Shown here: positions 1-7,331 of the stretch, one piece after another
How the letters are laid out: each line of letters starts with the position of its first letter
Position numbering within the stretch: position 1 is the first letter of the stretch
Source: an uncultured Pelagibacteraceae bacterium
GTDB lineage: Bacteria > Pseudomonadota > Alphaproteobacteria > Pelagibacterales > Pelagibacteraceae
Direction of reading: 5' to 3'
Assembly (NCBI GenBank): GCA_902591775.1
Contig: CACJBW010000001.1
Location: 1 to 64,000, forward strand
Length of the DNA stretch: 64,000 nt
Program-made: the position numbers and the translations under genes
The notes under the pieces: generated by a model
The model's database searches: none
What the model was told of the DNA's origin: nothing
The model's input: only the letters and a program-made list of their open reading frames with translations

Positions 1-30
1 GCAGAATTAAAATTTTAAATAAGATTTTAA

Positions 31-709
31 TTATTGGGAAGGGTTATTCTCTACAATAACTGTTTCTTCGGTTCCTACTGGTTTTACCGGGTCTTCGATA
101 GGCTCTGTCGCTGGATTAAGTTCTAAGCCAATAGGTGTTATTGTTGTAGGAAGAGGTGTGAATTGAGAGTCAGGGTTTTCAATAACCTCTCTTACATTCA
201 TCCTGTAAATTCCATATGCTCCTATTAAACAGTGAAATATAATTAGAAATATAAAGTAACCATTCTCTCCTATAAAATCCATAAACATAGAACATAAAAA
301 AGGTCCACTAATTGCACCCATTCCGAAGGTAAATTGTAAACCCGCACCTGCAGCGACAAATTTTTCTTTAGCTATAAAATCATTAGTGTGAGCAAATATT
401 AATGCAAACATAGGAAGACTAAAGAAAGCATATAAACCTGTAAAAATATAAAACCAAAACTTCGAGCTTGCTAAACCTTCAGGTAAATGCATCGTGCCCA
501 CTGAAAAAATTGCACATAACGCAAAGAAAGCCGAAGCAAATGTGGAATATACTGTAACTGTTCTTCTGTCATAAATATCTGATAGTTTACCAATTGGCCA
601 TTGCGAAATAGCCCCAGAAATAGCTATTAAAAATGTTACAAAAGAAATTTCAAAAATACTAAAATTCATTGACGCTGCATAAACAGCAATTAAAGCTGGA
701 AAAGATGTC
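31..709 (-). pseudogene. MFS transporter, C-terminal half only (5' truncated)
   Basis: The frame encodes the second half of a major facilitator superfamily permease: several hydrophobic helices, the loop SQWPIGKLSDIYDRR typical of the conserved cytoplasmic MFS loop motif, and a Pro-rich hydrophilic tail. A full MFS protein has about 400 residues and 12 helices; only about 225 residues are here. Genuine homology begins near PALIAVYAAS. The codons beyond it towards 753 are the antisense of the neighbouring oxidoreductase, so the ATG at 753 is not a natural start. The substrate cannot be read. Most likely a broken gene, or half of an assembly join. Confidence 0.75.
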
Positions 710-1438
710 ATGGTTGACAAGCCTGGATGTACAACTCTTGAGCAACTTAACAATCTAAAACAAACAGTTAATGAGACAGGAAAAATTTGGTCAATTAATT
801 TTTCAGAAAGATTTCATGTAGCCGCTGTTACAAAAGCTGAAGAGTTAGTCGCTGAAGGTAAAATCGGTAAAGTTAAACAAACAATTGGTACTGGTCCCCA
901 CAGGCAAGGTAATTATGAAAGACCAGATTGGTTTTATGATCGTGATAGTTATGGTGGAATAATAACAGATATAGGCTCACATCAAATTCATCAATTTTTA
1001 GTATTTACAAATTCAAATGAAGCTAAAGTAAATCATGCGTTAGTTGAAAATACGACTAGGAAAGAATTTGCTGGTTTTCAAGATTTTGGTGAAGTTAATC
1101 TTACTGGAAATGGTGGTCATGGATATGTTCGTTTAGATTGGTTTACTCCTGATGCGCTTCCCACTTGGGGAGATGGAAGGTTATTTGTCCTGGGTGATAA
1201 AGGTTTTATTGAAATTAGAAAATACACAGATTTAGCAAAATCTGATAAAGGAAATCAGTTATATTTAGCAAATAATGACGAAGTTAAACATATTGACTGT
1301 TCAAATGTAAAACTCCCCTACTTTGCTAATTTAATTGAAGATGTTTTAAATAGAACTGATACTGCTTGTTCGCAAGAACTTACTTACTTATCAATGGAAG
1401 TAGCAATTAAAGCTCAAGAATTAGCAGAAAAAAAATGA
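710..1438 (+). pseudogene. Gfo/Idh/MocA oxidoreductase lacking its N-terminal NAD domain
   Basis: This is the C-terminal two thirds of an NAD(P)-dependent Gfo/Idh/MocA sugar or inositol dehydrogenase. It opens inside the DKPGCTTLEQL segment that normally follows the Rossmann fold, and keeps the catalytic-domain stretch GGIITDIGSHQIHQF. In-frame homology (AIKAGKDV) continues upstream of the ATG to about 686, then meets a stop at 680-682. The roughly 95-residue Rossmann half that binds the cofactor is therefore missing. The ATG at 710 is an internal Met. It overlaps the next oxidoreductase by 4 bp, as in an operon. Without the dinucleotide domain it should be inactive. Confidence 0.75.
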
Positions 1439-2511
1439 AAAAATATCAAGTGGCAATAATAGGAACTAATATAGGAGCTAAGCATTTTGAAGATTTTAAA
1501 AAAGTATCAGACCGATTTAGTGTTCATACATTGTGTGGTTTAACAAGAGATCCGATAGATAAAATATTGGCGTCATATGATGATACTAAAATATCTTTGA
1601 ACTTTGATGATGTATTAAAAGTAAGGGAAATAGATATAATTGATATTTGTCTCCCACCCCATTTACACTTTTCTGCATGCAAAAAATCTCTTGAAGCTGG
1701 AAAGCATGTAATTTGTGAAAAACCACTGGTTTCAAGTCTCAAAGAAATTGATGAGCTAGAAAATATTAGCAAAAAAACAGGCAAGATAATCTTTCCAGTT
1801 TTCCAATATAGGTATGGATTAGGATTTTCTAAATTTAAAGCACTAATAAAGTCAGGACTTGCTGGAAAACCTTTAATCGCCTCATTAGAAACTCATTGGA
1901 ACAGAGGAAAAGATTATTATTCAAAACCTTGGCGAGGTACTTGGGATGGTGAACAAGGAGGAGCAATTTTAAGTCATTCAATACATATTCATGACTTGGT
2001 GAGCATGATACTAGGCCCAGTTTCAAATGTATTTGCAAAATTAACAACAAGAGTAAATGATATTGAGGTCGAAGACTGTGCGTCTTTATCAATTGAAATG
2101 GAAGATGGAACATTGGTCACTAGCTCTATCACCCTTGGTGCAGCAAATGATACCAGTAGACTAAAATTCTGTTTTGATGGACTGACAGTAGAATCGGGAG
2201 CATCTCCAGATAAACCTTATAATCCAGCTGACGATGAATGGGTATTTTTACCAAGAGCTCCTATTACACAAAGTCAAATAGATGAAGTATTATCAAAAGT
2301 CGAAATACCTAAATCATGGTACGCAGGAATGTTTGATGAAGTAGCAAAGAAACTAGATGGCTCTTCAAGTGATGAGGTAACATTGTCAGATGCTAGAAAA
2401 TCATTAGAGTTTGTAACTGCTGTTTACCAATCTTCAAGACAAAATATAAATATCAAACTTCCAATTGATAAAAATAATCCATTCTATAACTCTTGGTTAC
2501 CAAAAAATTAA
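1435..2511 (+). CDS. Gfo/Idh/MocA family oxidoreductase
   Basis: A full-length 358-residue NAD(P)-dependent dehydrogenase of the Gfo/Idh/MocA family, which oxidises sugars, inositols or related polyols. The N-terminal Rossmann fold starts VAIIGTNIGAKH, and the EKP motif (HVICEKPL) that ends the nucleotide domain is present. GGAILSHSIHIHDL carries the conserved Asp/His region of the catalytic domain. The start overlaps the stop of the upstream truncated family member (ATGA), so the two formed an operon of paralogues. The substrate is not evident. Confidence 0.88.
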   Translation: MKKYQVAIIGTNIGAKHFEDFKKVSDRFSVHTLCGLTRDPIDKILASYDDTKISLNFDDVLKVREIDIIDICLPPHLHFSACKKSLEAGKHVICEKPLVSSLKEIDELENISKKTGKIIFPVFQYRYGLGFSKFKALIKSGLAGKPLIASLETHWNRGKDYYSKPWRGTWDGEQGGAILSHSIHIHDLVSMILGPVSNVFAKLTTRVNDIEVEDCASLSIEMEDGTLVTSSITLGAANDTSRLKFCFDGLTVESGASPDKPYNPADDEWVFLPRAPITQSQIDEVLSKVEIPKSWYAGMFDEVAKKLDGSSSDEVTLSDARKSLEFVTAVYQSSRQNINIKLPIDKNNPFYNSWLPKN

Positions 2512-2596
2512 AAGAATAAAGAAAATGTGAATAAAGTAGCTCTGATGAAGGTTGTTCTAATTAAAAAATATATTAATGTAAGTAGTATTAAAAAGT

Positions 2597-3082
2597 ATGC
2601 CTTCATTTGATGTTATAAGTAAAATAAATTATCAAGAGTTTGATAATGCTCTTGCTAATTGTTTAAGGGAAATTGTTAACCGATACGATTTTAAGGGGCT
2701 TAATATTTCTATTGAAAGAAAAGATAAAATAATAACTACACTAGCTCCAGATGAATTAAAATTAAAACAAGTAAATGAATTGTTACAAGTTCACCTTATA
2801 AGAAGAAAAGTAGATCCAAGAGTATTAATTATTAAAAATTCAGAGGGTGCAGCTGGTGGAACTATAAGGCAGGTTAGTGAATTAGCTGAGGGTATAAGCC
2901 AAGAAAATGCTAAGAAGATTATTGCTGATGTAAAAAAACTAAAACTTAAAATCCAAATTAAAATTCAAGGAGAAGAATTAAGAGCTCAAGGAAAGAAAAG
3001 AGATGATCTTCAAGAAGCAATATCTGCCATAAAAGCAATAGATATAGGGCTTCCGATTGAATTTATTAATTTTAGAGATTAA
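2597..3082 (+). CDS. yajQ: YajQ family nucleotide-binding protein
   Basis: A 161-residue protein matching the YajQ (DUF520) family in length and throughout its sequence: it begins MPSFDVISK, contains NRYDFKG near residue 32, and ends with LPIEFINFRD. Family members have two ferredoxin-like domains; some bind cyclic di-GMP or nucleotides, and the role in most bacteria is unsettled. It stands alone after an 85-bp gap following the oxidoreductase gene. A 40-residue membrane ORF follows 6 bp downstream. Confidence 0.93.
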   Translation: MPSFDVISKINYQEFDNALANCLREIVNRYDFKGLNISIERKDKIITTLAPDELKLKQVNELLQVHLIRRKVDPRVLIIKNSEGAAGGTIRQVSELAEGISQENAKKIIADVKKLKLKIQIKIQGEELRAQGKKRDDLQEAISAIKAIDIGLPIEFINFRD

Positions 3083-3088
3083 TTAAAC

Positions 3089-3211
3089 ATGATTGAAATT
3101 ATTTTAGGTATATTCGTAATTGTTGTAGTGGGTTTTTATTTATTTAGACCTACTTCAAAACAAGAAGAGAAAGATTTGAAATCTAAAAATAATTGGCGAG
3201 GTGGATTTTAA
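3089..3211 (+). CDS. small single-pass membrane protein (40 aa)
   Basis: A short ORF beginning MIEIILGIFVIVVVGFYLF, one hydrophobic helix of about 18 residues, followed by a charged tail ending NNWRGGF. It lies 6 bp after yajQ, and its stop is immediately followed by the ATG of the next gene, so it fits an operon with no free space. I do not recognise the family. The topology suggests a short N-terminal anchor with a cytoplasmic basic tail. Conservation in relatives would be needed to confirm expression. Confidence 0.6.
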   Translation: MIEIILGIFVIVVVGFYLFRPTSKQEEKDLKSKNNWRGGF

Positions 3212-4096
3212 ATGGAAAAAATTTTTGGGATTGTTGTTCTAATCTTTTTTACATGTAATTTAGGTTATACAGAGCCTGTTACAATTAAAAAAACTAAGTG
3301 GCATCACATGGATATCAAAGAGCATTTTGAAATAGTCGATAAGAATGTTCGTGCTGGTAAATCAGCTCAAAAGTTTGAAATTAGACATGGTGAATGTAAA
3401 AAACAAGATTGTAAATGGGGTGCTCAAAGAACAGAAAGACATTTAAAAAAACTTCATTACTCAAGTAAAAAATTTAAAGAACCAGTATTTTATGCTTTGA
3501 GTATCTATATACCCGAAGATTTTGGATACGATTTCGTAGCATCAAAGATGTCTTTGTTTCAAGCTAAAATGAAAGGTGTAGATATGCCATTATGGATGGT
3601 TTCTACACAGGGTTCAGGCTTTCAAGTGAGATTAGGTCACTATAAGAGATGCCATGGATTCTCTTTTAAAAAAGGTAGTTGGAATGATTTTATAGTTAAA
3701 ACTAATTATAGTAGAGAAAGAATTAAAGGTGAAAAATATTTTGAGCTATGGTGGAATGGAGAACAGATTAATGAGTGCACCCATTATATTCCATTTGTAA
3801 AAAGCAAACATATTAAAGAGTCCAAAAGCCATGGGTGGAGCAGTAACAAACAACAAATTAATATGAGATATGGTATTTATAAATTTAGAGTTGGTGATTA
3901 CTTATCTCAAATAAATAGAAATAAACCAAAGGGAATGAAGACCATGACTCAACCAAGTGGTCAAAAAAATATAATAAAACCTTTTAAATATAAATGGGAA
4001 AATAAAATTCCAACAACCGTAATGCTATTTGATGAAGTGAGATTTGGTAAATCCTATGATGAAGTAGATATAAATAAGAACAAACCAGTTGATTAA
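3212..4096 (+). CDS. secreted polysaccharide-lyase-like (heparin lyase I fold) protein
   Basis: A 294-residue protein with a signal peptide (MEKIFGIVVL, cleavage around residue 20). The sequence resembles the heparin-lyase-I-like polysaccharide lyase family: FEIRHGEC with a Cys pair and QRTER near the N-terminus, then alternating beta-strand stretches such as FELWWNGEQ (a typical 'carried by one person' jelly-roll strand) and MRYGIYKFRVG. Such proteins cleave uronic-acid-containing polymers by beta-elimination in the periplasm or outside the cell; the actual substrate is unknown. Two relatives lie at 52.2-54.1 kb. Its signal-peptide DNA is related to that at 6209 (24 of the first 30 bases identical). 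Confidence 0.65.
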   Translation: MEKIFGIVVLIFFTCNLGYTEPVTIKKTKWHHMDIKEHFEIVDKNVRAGKSAQKFEIRHGECKKQDCKWGAQRTERHLKKLHYSSKKFKEPVFYALSIYIPEDFGYDFVASKMSLFQAKMKGVDMPLWMVSTQGSGFQVRLGHYKRCHGFSFKKGSWNDFIVKTNYSRERIKGEKYFELWWNGEQINECTHYIPFVKSKHIKESKSHGWSSNKQQINMRYGIYKFRVGDYLSQINRNKPKGMKTMTQPSGQKNIIKPFKYKWENKIPTTVMLFDEVRFGKSYDEVDINKNKPVD

Positions 4097-4200
4097 TAAA
4101 TTAAAAAATCTTTTAAGTTTATGGTTCTGTGTTGTAGGATTTTTTAGAGAAACTAGTCCTGAAACTTGAACAAGTTGAGATAAATTAGTTGAAAATCTTA

Positions 4201-4228
4201 TTGATTGGGAATTTATTGTGTCTATATT
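4201..4228 (+). promoter_or_regulatory. sigma70-type promoter candidate
   Basis: TTGATT at 4201-4206, a 16-bp spacer, then TATATT at 4223-4228. It sits 29 bp before the ATG at 4258 and inside the longer reading frame that starts at 4189, which argues for the downstream start. Confidence 0.45.
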
Positions 4229-4257
4229 ATTTTAATTTATTAATGAAAGGAAAAACT

Positions 4258-4515
4258 ATGAACTTTGTTGGAACAACAACATATGAAGGAACTAAAAAAG
4301 ATGCAGATGAATTATACAGTATATTTAAAGATGATCTTGCAAAATGTACTTCATCATTTGAATGGGCACACATTCGTGAAGGTAAAATGATTTTTATTGC
4401 AAATGTCACTGATGAAGAAAAATTTTATGCCTTATTTGAAGATCAAAGATCTAAAGACTGGAACGCAAAGTTTAATGCTAAAGATGAAGCTTGGAAACTT
4501 GAGAAAATAATGTAA
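4258..4515 (+). CDS. small conserved-looking hypothetical protein (85 aa)
   Basis: The frame is open from 4189, but I chose ATG 4258: a GAAAGG Shine-Dalgarno-like stretch lies 6-11 bp upstream and a promoter-like pair lies within the longer version. The protein begins MNFVGTTTYEGTKKDADEL and ends EAWKLEKIM, is hydrophilic and has no signal peptide. Its size and alpha/beta pattern resemble small ferredoxin-like (dimeric alpha-beta barrel) proteins, but that is only an impression. A weak hairpin terminator follows the stop. Confidence 0.6.
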   Translation: MNFVGTTTYEGTKKDADELYSIFKDDLAKCTSSFEWAHIREGKMIFIANVTDEEKFYALFEDQRSKDWNAKFNAKDEAWKLEKIM

Positions 4516-4539
4516 CTAGTTTACAAACTAGAACTTTTT
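4516..4539 (+). terminator. weak intrinsic terminator
   Basis: Directly after the stop: CTAGTT (4516-4521), TACA loop, AACTAG (4526-4531), then AACTTTTT. The 6-bp stem is AT-rich, so termination is probably partial. Confidence 0.4.
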
Positions 4540-4564
4540 GAGGTAAAATAAGAAAAGTGAAGGT

Positions 4565-4703
4565 GTGAACAAAGAAAACGCAAGTAAACTCTGGAAAATT
4601 ATTCAGGAAGCTGGCGATTATTTACGGTGCTAGTGGTACAAAGTACCCCACACTACCTCACCCGACTTCATACTTGTTATGCGGCAAATTAAAATTCGAT
4701 TGA
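4565..4703 (+). pseudogene. frameshifted paralogue of the 75-aa protein at 7103
   Basis: Bases 4586-4623 match 7124-7161 with one mismatch in 38, encoding KLWKIIQEAGDY in both. Here the frame then reads RC and a stop. Shifting by one base restores an open frame (YGASGTKYPTLPHPTSYLL and on to KFD) whose Pro/His-rich pattern parallels PDHPNHPKGRNPYAHVSIC of the intact copy. The start would be GTG 4565. It ends early at 4701-4703, losing the C-terminal third. I read it as a decayed duplicate. It occupies most of the 318-bp space between 4515 and 4834. Confidence 0.7.
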
Positions 4704-4741
4704 AAAAAAATTGCTTAAAAACTCGTAAATTTAACAAGTAT

Positions 4742-4761
4742 ACTAGAACTAGAACTAGAAC
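4742..4761 (+). repeat. (ACTAGA)3 microrepeat
   Basis: Three tandem ACTAGA units plus AC, followed by a T-run. The same string ACTAGAACTTTTT also occurs at 4528-4540, so this stretch and the terminator after 4515 may derive from one duplicated segment. Confidence 0.6.
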
Positions 4762-4767
4762 TTTTTT

Positions 4768-4836
4768 AGATAAATCAAATAGCTGATTTTCAAGCAAATA
4801 GACACATGTTTCAGAATTTGATAATATTATATTATG
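4768..4836 (+). repeat. 69-bp upstream repeat, copy A
   Basis: Aligns without gaps to 5979-6047 with about 55 of 69 positions identical (my count). Both copies begin AGATAAATCAAATAGC, share CAAATAGAC, contain an AT-rich GATAATATTAT / GTTAATATTGG stretch, and end exactly on an ATG start codon. Here the ATG belongs to the alpha/beta hydrolase at 4834. Probably a promoter/leader module. Confidence 0.7.
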
Positions 4837-5940
4837 AAAAAAATTTTGGTTATTACATTATTAATTTTTATCTCAAGTACGGTTCTTAACGCAGAAACAA
4901 TTAAACCAAAAAAAACACCACTTAAAAAATTATCCAAACAATTAGGCAATGGAGAATTAATTAAGATTAATTCATATCAAACTTCTGATTATAAAGGTAT
5001 TATGGAGGGCTGGTACAAAGAAAGTCCAATAACAGTAGACGCTCTAATTTCTTATCCTCAAGGTGATGGACCATTTCCTCTTTTGTTAATCGTTCATAGT
5101 AGTGGTGGTGCTGATGAATTTACTGCAGATTGGCTAGAATTTATGAGAGATCAACAAAAGCCATTACTAGACATGGGTATAGCTACTATGTATTTAGATA
5201 ATTTTTCTGCAAGAGGAGCAAAACACACTTACCGTGATCAATCAAAGGCTTCTTTATGGTCTACTTATATAGATATGTTTATGGCATTAGATTATCTAAG
5301 CAAGGATCCAAAAATAAATATTAAAAAAATAGGAGTTTCTGGTTATTCAAGAGGTGGAAACCTTTCAATTATGGCTGCTGAAAAAAGATTGAGAGATGCC
5401 TTAGTTAGTAAAGATCTTTATTTCGCTGCATCTCAACCAAGATCTGCTGAATGTGGAATATCTGGAATGTTTAGAAATCCAACTCCAGTTAAAGAAACTA
5501 AAATTTGGTATGTACATGGTTTAGCTGAGGATTATACCTTGCCAGGTCCATGTGTAGAAGTAATGAAAAAAATGCAAGCTAAAGGTGCTGATATTGAAAT
5601 AGATTTAAGAGAGGGATGGTATCATTTATTTACTGGAAATTATGGGCCAGAAATTGAAAAAAGAACACAATATTTTTGGAAGTGTCCTAATTTTTACACA
5701 GAAGATGATGGTAATCCTAATAAAGAGTTCATGGATTTAATTTTAAAAAATACAAAAATAAAAAGTTTGGATGAATTTAATGAGTTATCACGTAAAAATC
5801 CGAGAAAAGCTTTTAAAACAATGTTCAAGGGTCTTAAAAAAGAAAAATGTATTGGAAAAGGTGTTACTGAAGGGGGTAACCATGGAAAAACTTTTATGCC
5901 GGAGTATTTAGCTTTTTGGAAGGAAAATTTATTAAATTAA
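4834..5940 (+). CDS. secreted alpha/beta hydrolase, dienelactone-hydrolase-like
   Basis: A 368-residue protein with a signal peptide (MKKILVITLLIF, Ala-Glu junction near residue 20). The hydrolase core runs from about residue 60 to 300. It has the strand LLLIVHSSGG carrying the oxyanion region, the nucleophile elbow GYSRGG, an acid candidate in GLAEDYT and a His candidate in GWYHLF. Dienelactone-hydrolase-like enzymes cleave esters or lactones; the substrate here is unknown. Export would place it in the periplasm with the neighbouring lyase-like protein. The C-terminal 70 residues are an extra segment. The 69-bp repeat ends on its start codon. Confidence 0.8.
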   Translation: MKKILVITLLIFISSTVLNAETIKPKKTPLKKLSKQLGNGELIKINSYQTSDYKGIMEGWYKESPITVDALISYPQGDGPFPLLLIVHSSGGADEFTADWLEFMRDQQKPLLDMGIATMYLDNFSARGAKHTYRDQSKASLWSTYIDMFMALDYLSKDPKINIKKIGVSGYSRGGNLSIMAAEKRLRDALVSKDLYFAASQPRSAECGISGMFRNPTPVKETKIWYVHGLAEDYTLPGPCVEVMKKMQAKGADIEIDLREGWYHLFTGNYGPEIEKRTQYFWKCPNFYTEDDGNPNKEFMDLILKNTKIKSLDEFNELSRKNPRKAFKTMFKGLKKEKCIGKGVTEGGNHGKTFMPEYLAFWKENLLN

Positions 5941-5978
5941 TTTAATTAAAAAACTTGATCACAAACTTGTAATAAAAG

Positions 5979-6047
5979 AGATAAATCAAATAGCCATTTT
6001 TAAACCAAATAGACTCACGGTTCAGGATCTGTTAATATTGGATCATG
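5979..6047 (+). repeat. 69-bp upstream repeat, copy B
   Basis: Gapless partner of 4768-4836 (about 80% identical), ending on the ATG of the 54-aa membrane protein at 6045. The two downstream genes are unrelated, so the repeat is not part of a gene duplication that includes coding sequence. Confidence 0.7.
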
Positions 6048-6209
6048 TATCAACTAATACCTGTAGTATATATGATAGGAGTTCTATTGTTGGTTCTGCC
6101 TGCTTTTTTACAGTCTAATTCTAAATTAAAACAATTGTTAACTAATTTTACTATTTGGATTATCATAGTGCTTATAATTGTTACTTTTATTTATTTATTT
6201 AAGGATTAA
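6045..6209 (+). CDS. small two-helix membrane protein (54 aa)
   Basis: Begins MYQLIPVVYMIGVLLLVLP and has two hydrophobic helices (about residues 5-22 and 32-50) joined by a short polar loop (QSNSKLKQLL), with a short C-terminal KD tail. The stop overlaps the ATG of the next gene (TAATG), so the two are translationally coupled. Its start coincides with the end of repeat copy B. I do not recognise the family. Confidence 0.6.
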   Translation: MYQLIPVVYMIGVLLLVLPAFLQSNSKLKQLLTNFTIWIIIVLIIVTFIYLFKD

Positions 6210-6255
6210 TGAAAAAACTTTTAGGGATAGTGGTTCTTGGTTTGTTGTTGAGTGG
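6209..6255 (+). repeat. signal-peptide DNA cassette (copy 1)
   Basis: The first 47 bases of this gene match the first 47 bases of the gene starting at 52188 (minus) at 43 positions, including shared rare GGG and GTG codons and the same Leu codon choices. The mature proteins are unrelated. Confidence 0.7.
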
Positions 6256-7048
6256 AAACTCTAATGCTTGTGAAAAAGAGGATTTCATAAAATATATATC
6301 AGCAGGTAAAAACAAATGTATAGCAATTTTAAATTTGGGAAAAATAAAAAAGGGTAAAAAAAACTTAATAGTATTTCTTCATGGCGACGGTAGTCCTAAT
6401 TCTCCAAGACCAGGAGTACCCAAAAAAAGTCATATTAGATTTGCAAATGAATTAATTAACAATGATAACAATATCTTTCTTTTTGCAAGACCCGGTTACT
6501 TTATTAGAGAAAGAGGAAGTAGTGAAGAGGATAGATATTCATCAGGACCTCGTGATGCTATAAAGAGTACAATAGTAAATTATGATTGGAAAAATTTTCA
6601 AATACTAGCACCTGCATTACAAAATCTTAGAAAATATTATAAACCTGAGAAACTAATTTTAATTGGTCATTCTGGAGGAGCTTATCAGGGAGGCACTATT
6701 CATGGAAAAGTTCCAGGATTAGTTGATATAAATATTTTGATCTCTTGCCCGTGTGACTGGGAAATTAGAAAAAAACTAAGCAATGGTAAAAAATGGGAAA
6801 CCAAATCTCAATTGAAAAAATTAAAAAAATATTCACCAAGTTTTAATTATGAAGATATAGATATAGAATCTCTAAATGTATTAATTGTTGGAAAGGATGA
6901 TAAAAATACAGCTCCAGGAGTTTCAGAATATTATTATGATTTACTTAAAAAGAAAAAACTACAAGTTAAGTTGCATATTATTGATGGAGGCCACGGATTA
7001 AGGTCTATGCCAACAATTGGATCTATAATTAAAGAATATATAAACTAA
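6209..7048 (+). CDS. secreted alpha/beta hydrolase
   Basis: A 279-residue protein with signal peptide MKKLLGIVVLGLLLSGNSNA. The alpha/beta hydrolase core shows LIVFLHGDGSP (oxyanion His-Gly strand), the nucleophile elbow LIGHSGGA, an acid candidate in VGKDDKN and the His in DGGHGLRS. Four Cys residues, including a CPC pair near residue 180, suggest periplasmic disulfides. It is probably an esterase or peptidase-like hydrolase with unknown substrate. It is coupled to the upstream small membrane protein and followed, with a one-base overlap, by an orphan signal-peptide sequence. Confidence 0.78.
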   Translation: MKKLLGIVVLGLLLSGNSNACEKEDFIKYISAGKNKCIAILNLGKIKKGKKNLIVFLHGDGSPNSPRPGVPKKSHIRFANELINNDNNIFLFARPGYFIRERGSSEEDRYSSGPRDAIKSTIVNYDWKNFQILAPALQNLRKYYKPEKLILIGHSGGAYQGGTIHGKVPGLVDINILISCPCDWEIRKKLSNGKKWETKSQLKKLKKYSPSFNYEDIDIESLNVLIVGKDDKNTAPGVSEYYYDLLKKKKLQVKLHIIDGGHGLRSMPTIGSIIKEYIN

Positions 7049-7125
7049 TGAAAAAACTTTTAGTTATCTTAGTTACAGTTTTGTTTTGGTGTAATACTAG
7101 TTATGAACGAGGAAAACCGGCGTAA
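7048..7125 (+). pseudogene. orphan signal-peptide remnant
   Basis: Reads MKKLLVILVTVLFWCNTSY then ERGKPA and a stop: a complete-looking signal peptide with no mature protein. Its frame is cut by the start of the 75-aa gene at 7103, which lies in another frame. The first 15 bases equal those at 6209 and 12695. It may be a leftover from an exchange that replaced the mature gene. Confidence 0.6.
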
Positions 7126-7330
7126 ACTGTGGAAAATTATTCAGGAAGCTGGCGATTATTTGGAAGGACAACTTCCAGATCATCCTAATCATCCTAAAGG
7201 CAGAAATCCTTATGCTCATGTCTCAATTTGTGTAAAAGGTAAATTTAATGCAAGTTATAAAGATATTGAGGATGAAAAATTTGATGAAGTAGTAAATTAT
7301 ATAAATTTCCTTAAAGAAAATCCTAGCTAA
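7103..7330 (+). CDS. small hypothetical protein (75 aa), KLWKIIQEAGDYL family
   Basis: A hydrophilic 75-residue protein: an N-terminal helix (NRRKLWKIIQEAGDYLEGQL), a central Pro/His-rich turn region (PDHPNHPKGRNPY), strands around HVSICVKGKF, and a C-terminal acidic helix. There is no signal peptide. A frameshifted relative sits at 4565-4703, so the family expanded locally. The start overlaps the orphan signal peptide, whose reading frame ends 20 bases into this gene. The function is not recognised. Confidence 0.65.
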   Translation: MNEENRRKLWKIIQEAGDYLEGQLPDHPNHPKGRNPYAHVSICVKGKFNASYKDIEDEKFDEVVNYINFLKENPS

Positions 7331-7331
7331 A

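Noticed and set aside
710-753. ATG at 753 (minus) as the MFS start
   Set aside because: The first residues are antisense to the oxidoreductase coding stretch and carry no MFS features; homology begins only at about 709.
4189-4257. Longer start for the 85-aa protein
   Set aside because: It would contain the likely promoter, and the ATG at 4258 has its own purine-rich ribosome-binding site.
4742-4761. (ACTAGA)3 as a phase-variation tract
   Set aside because: It lies in non-coding DNA away from promoter elements and is only three units long.
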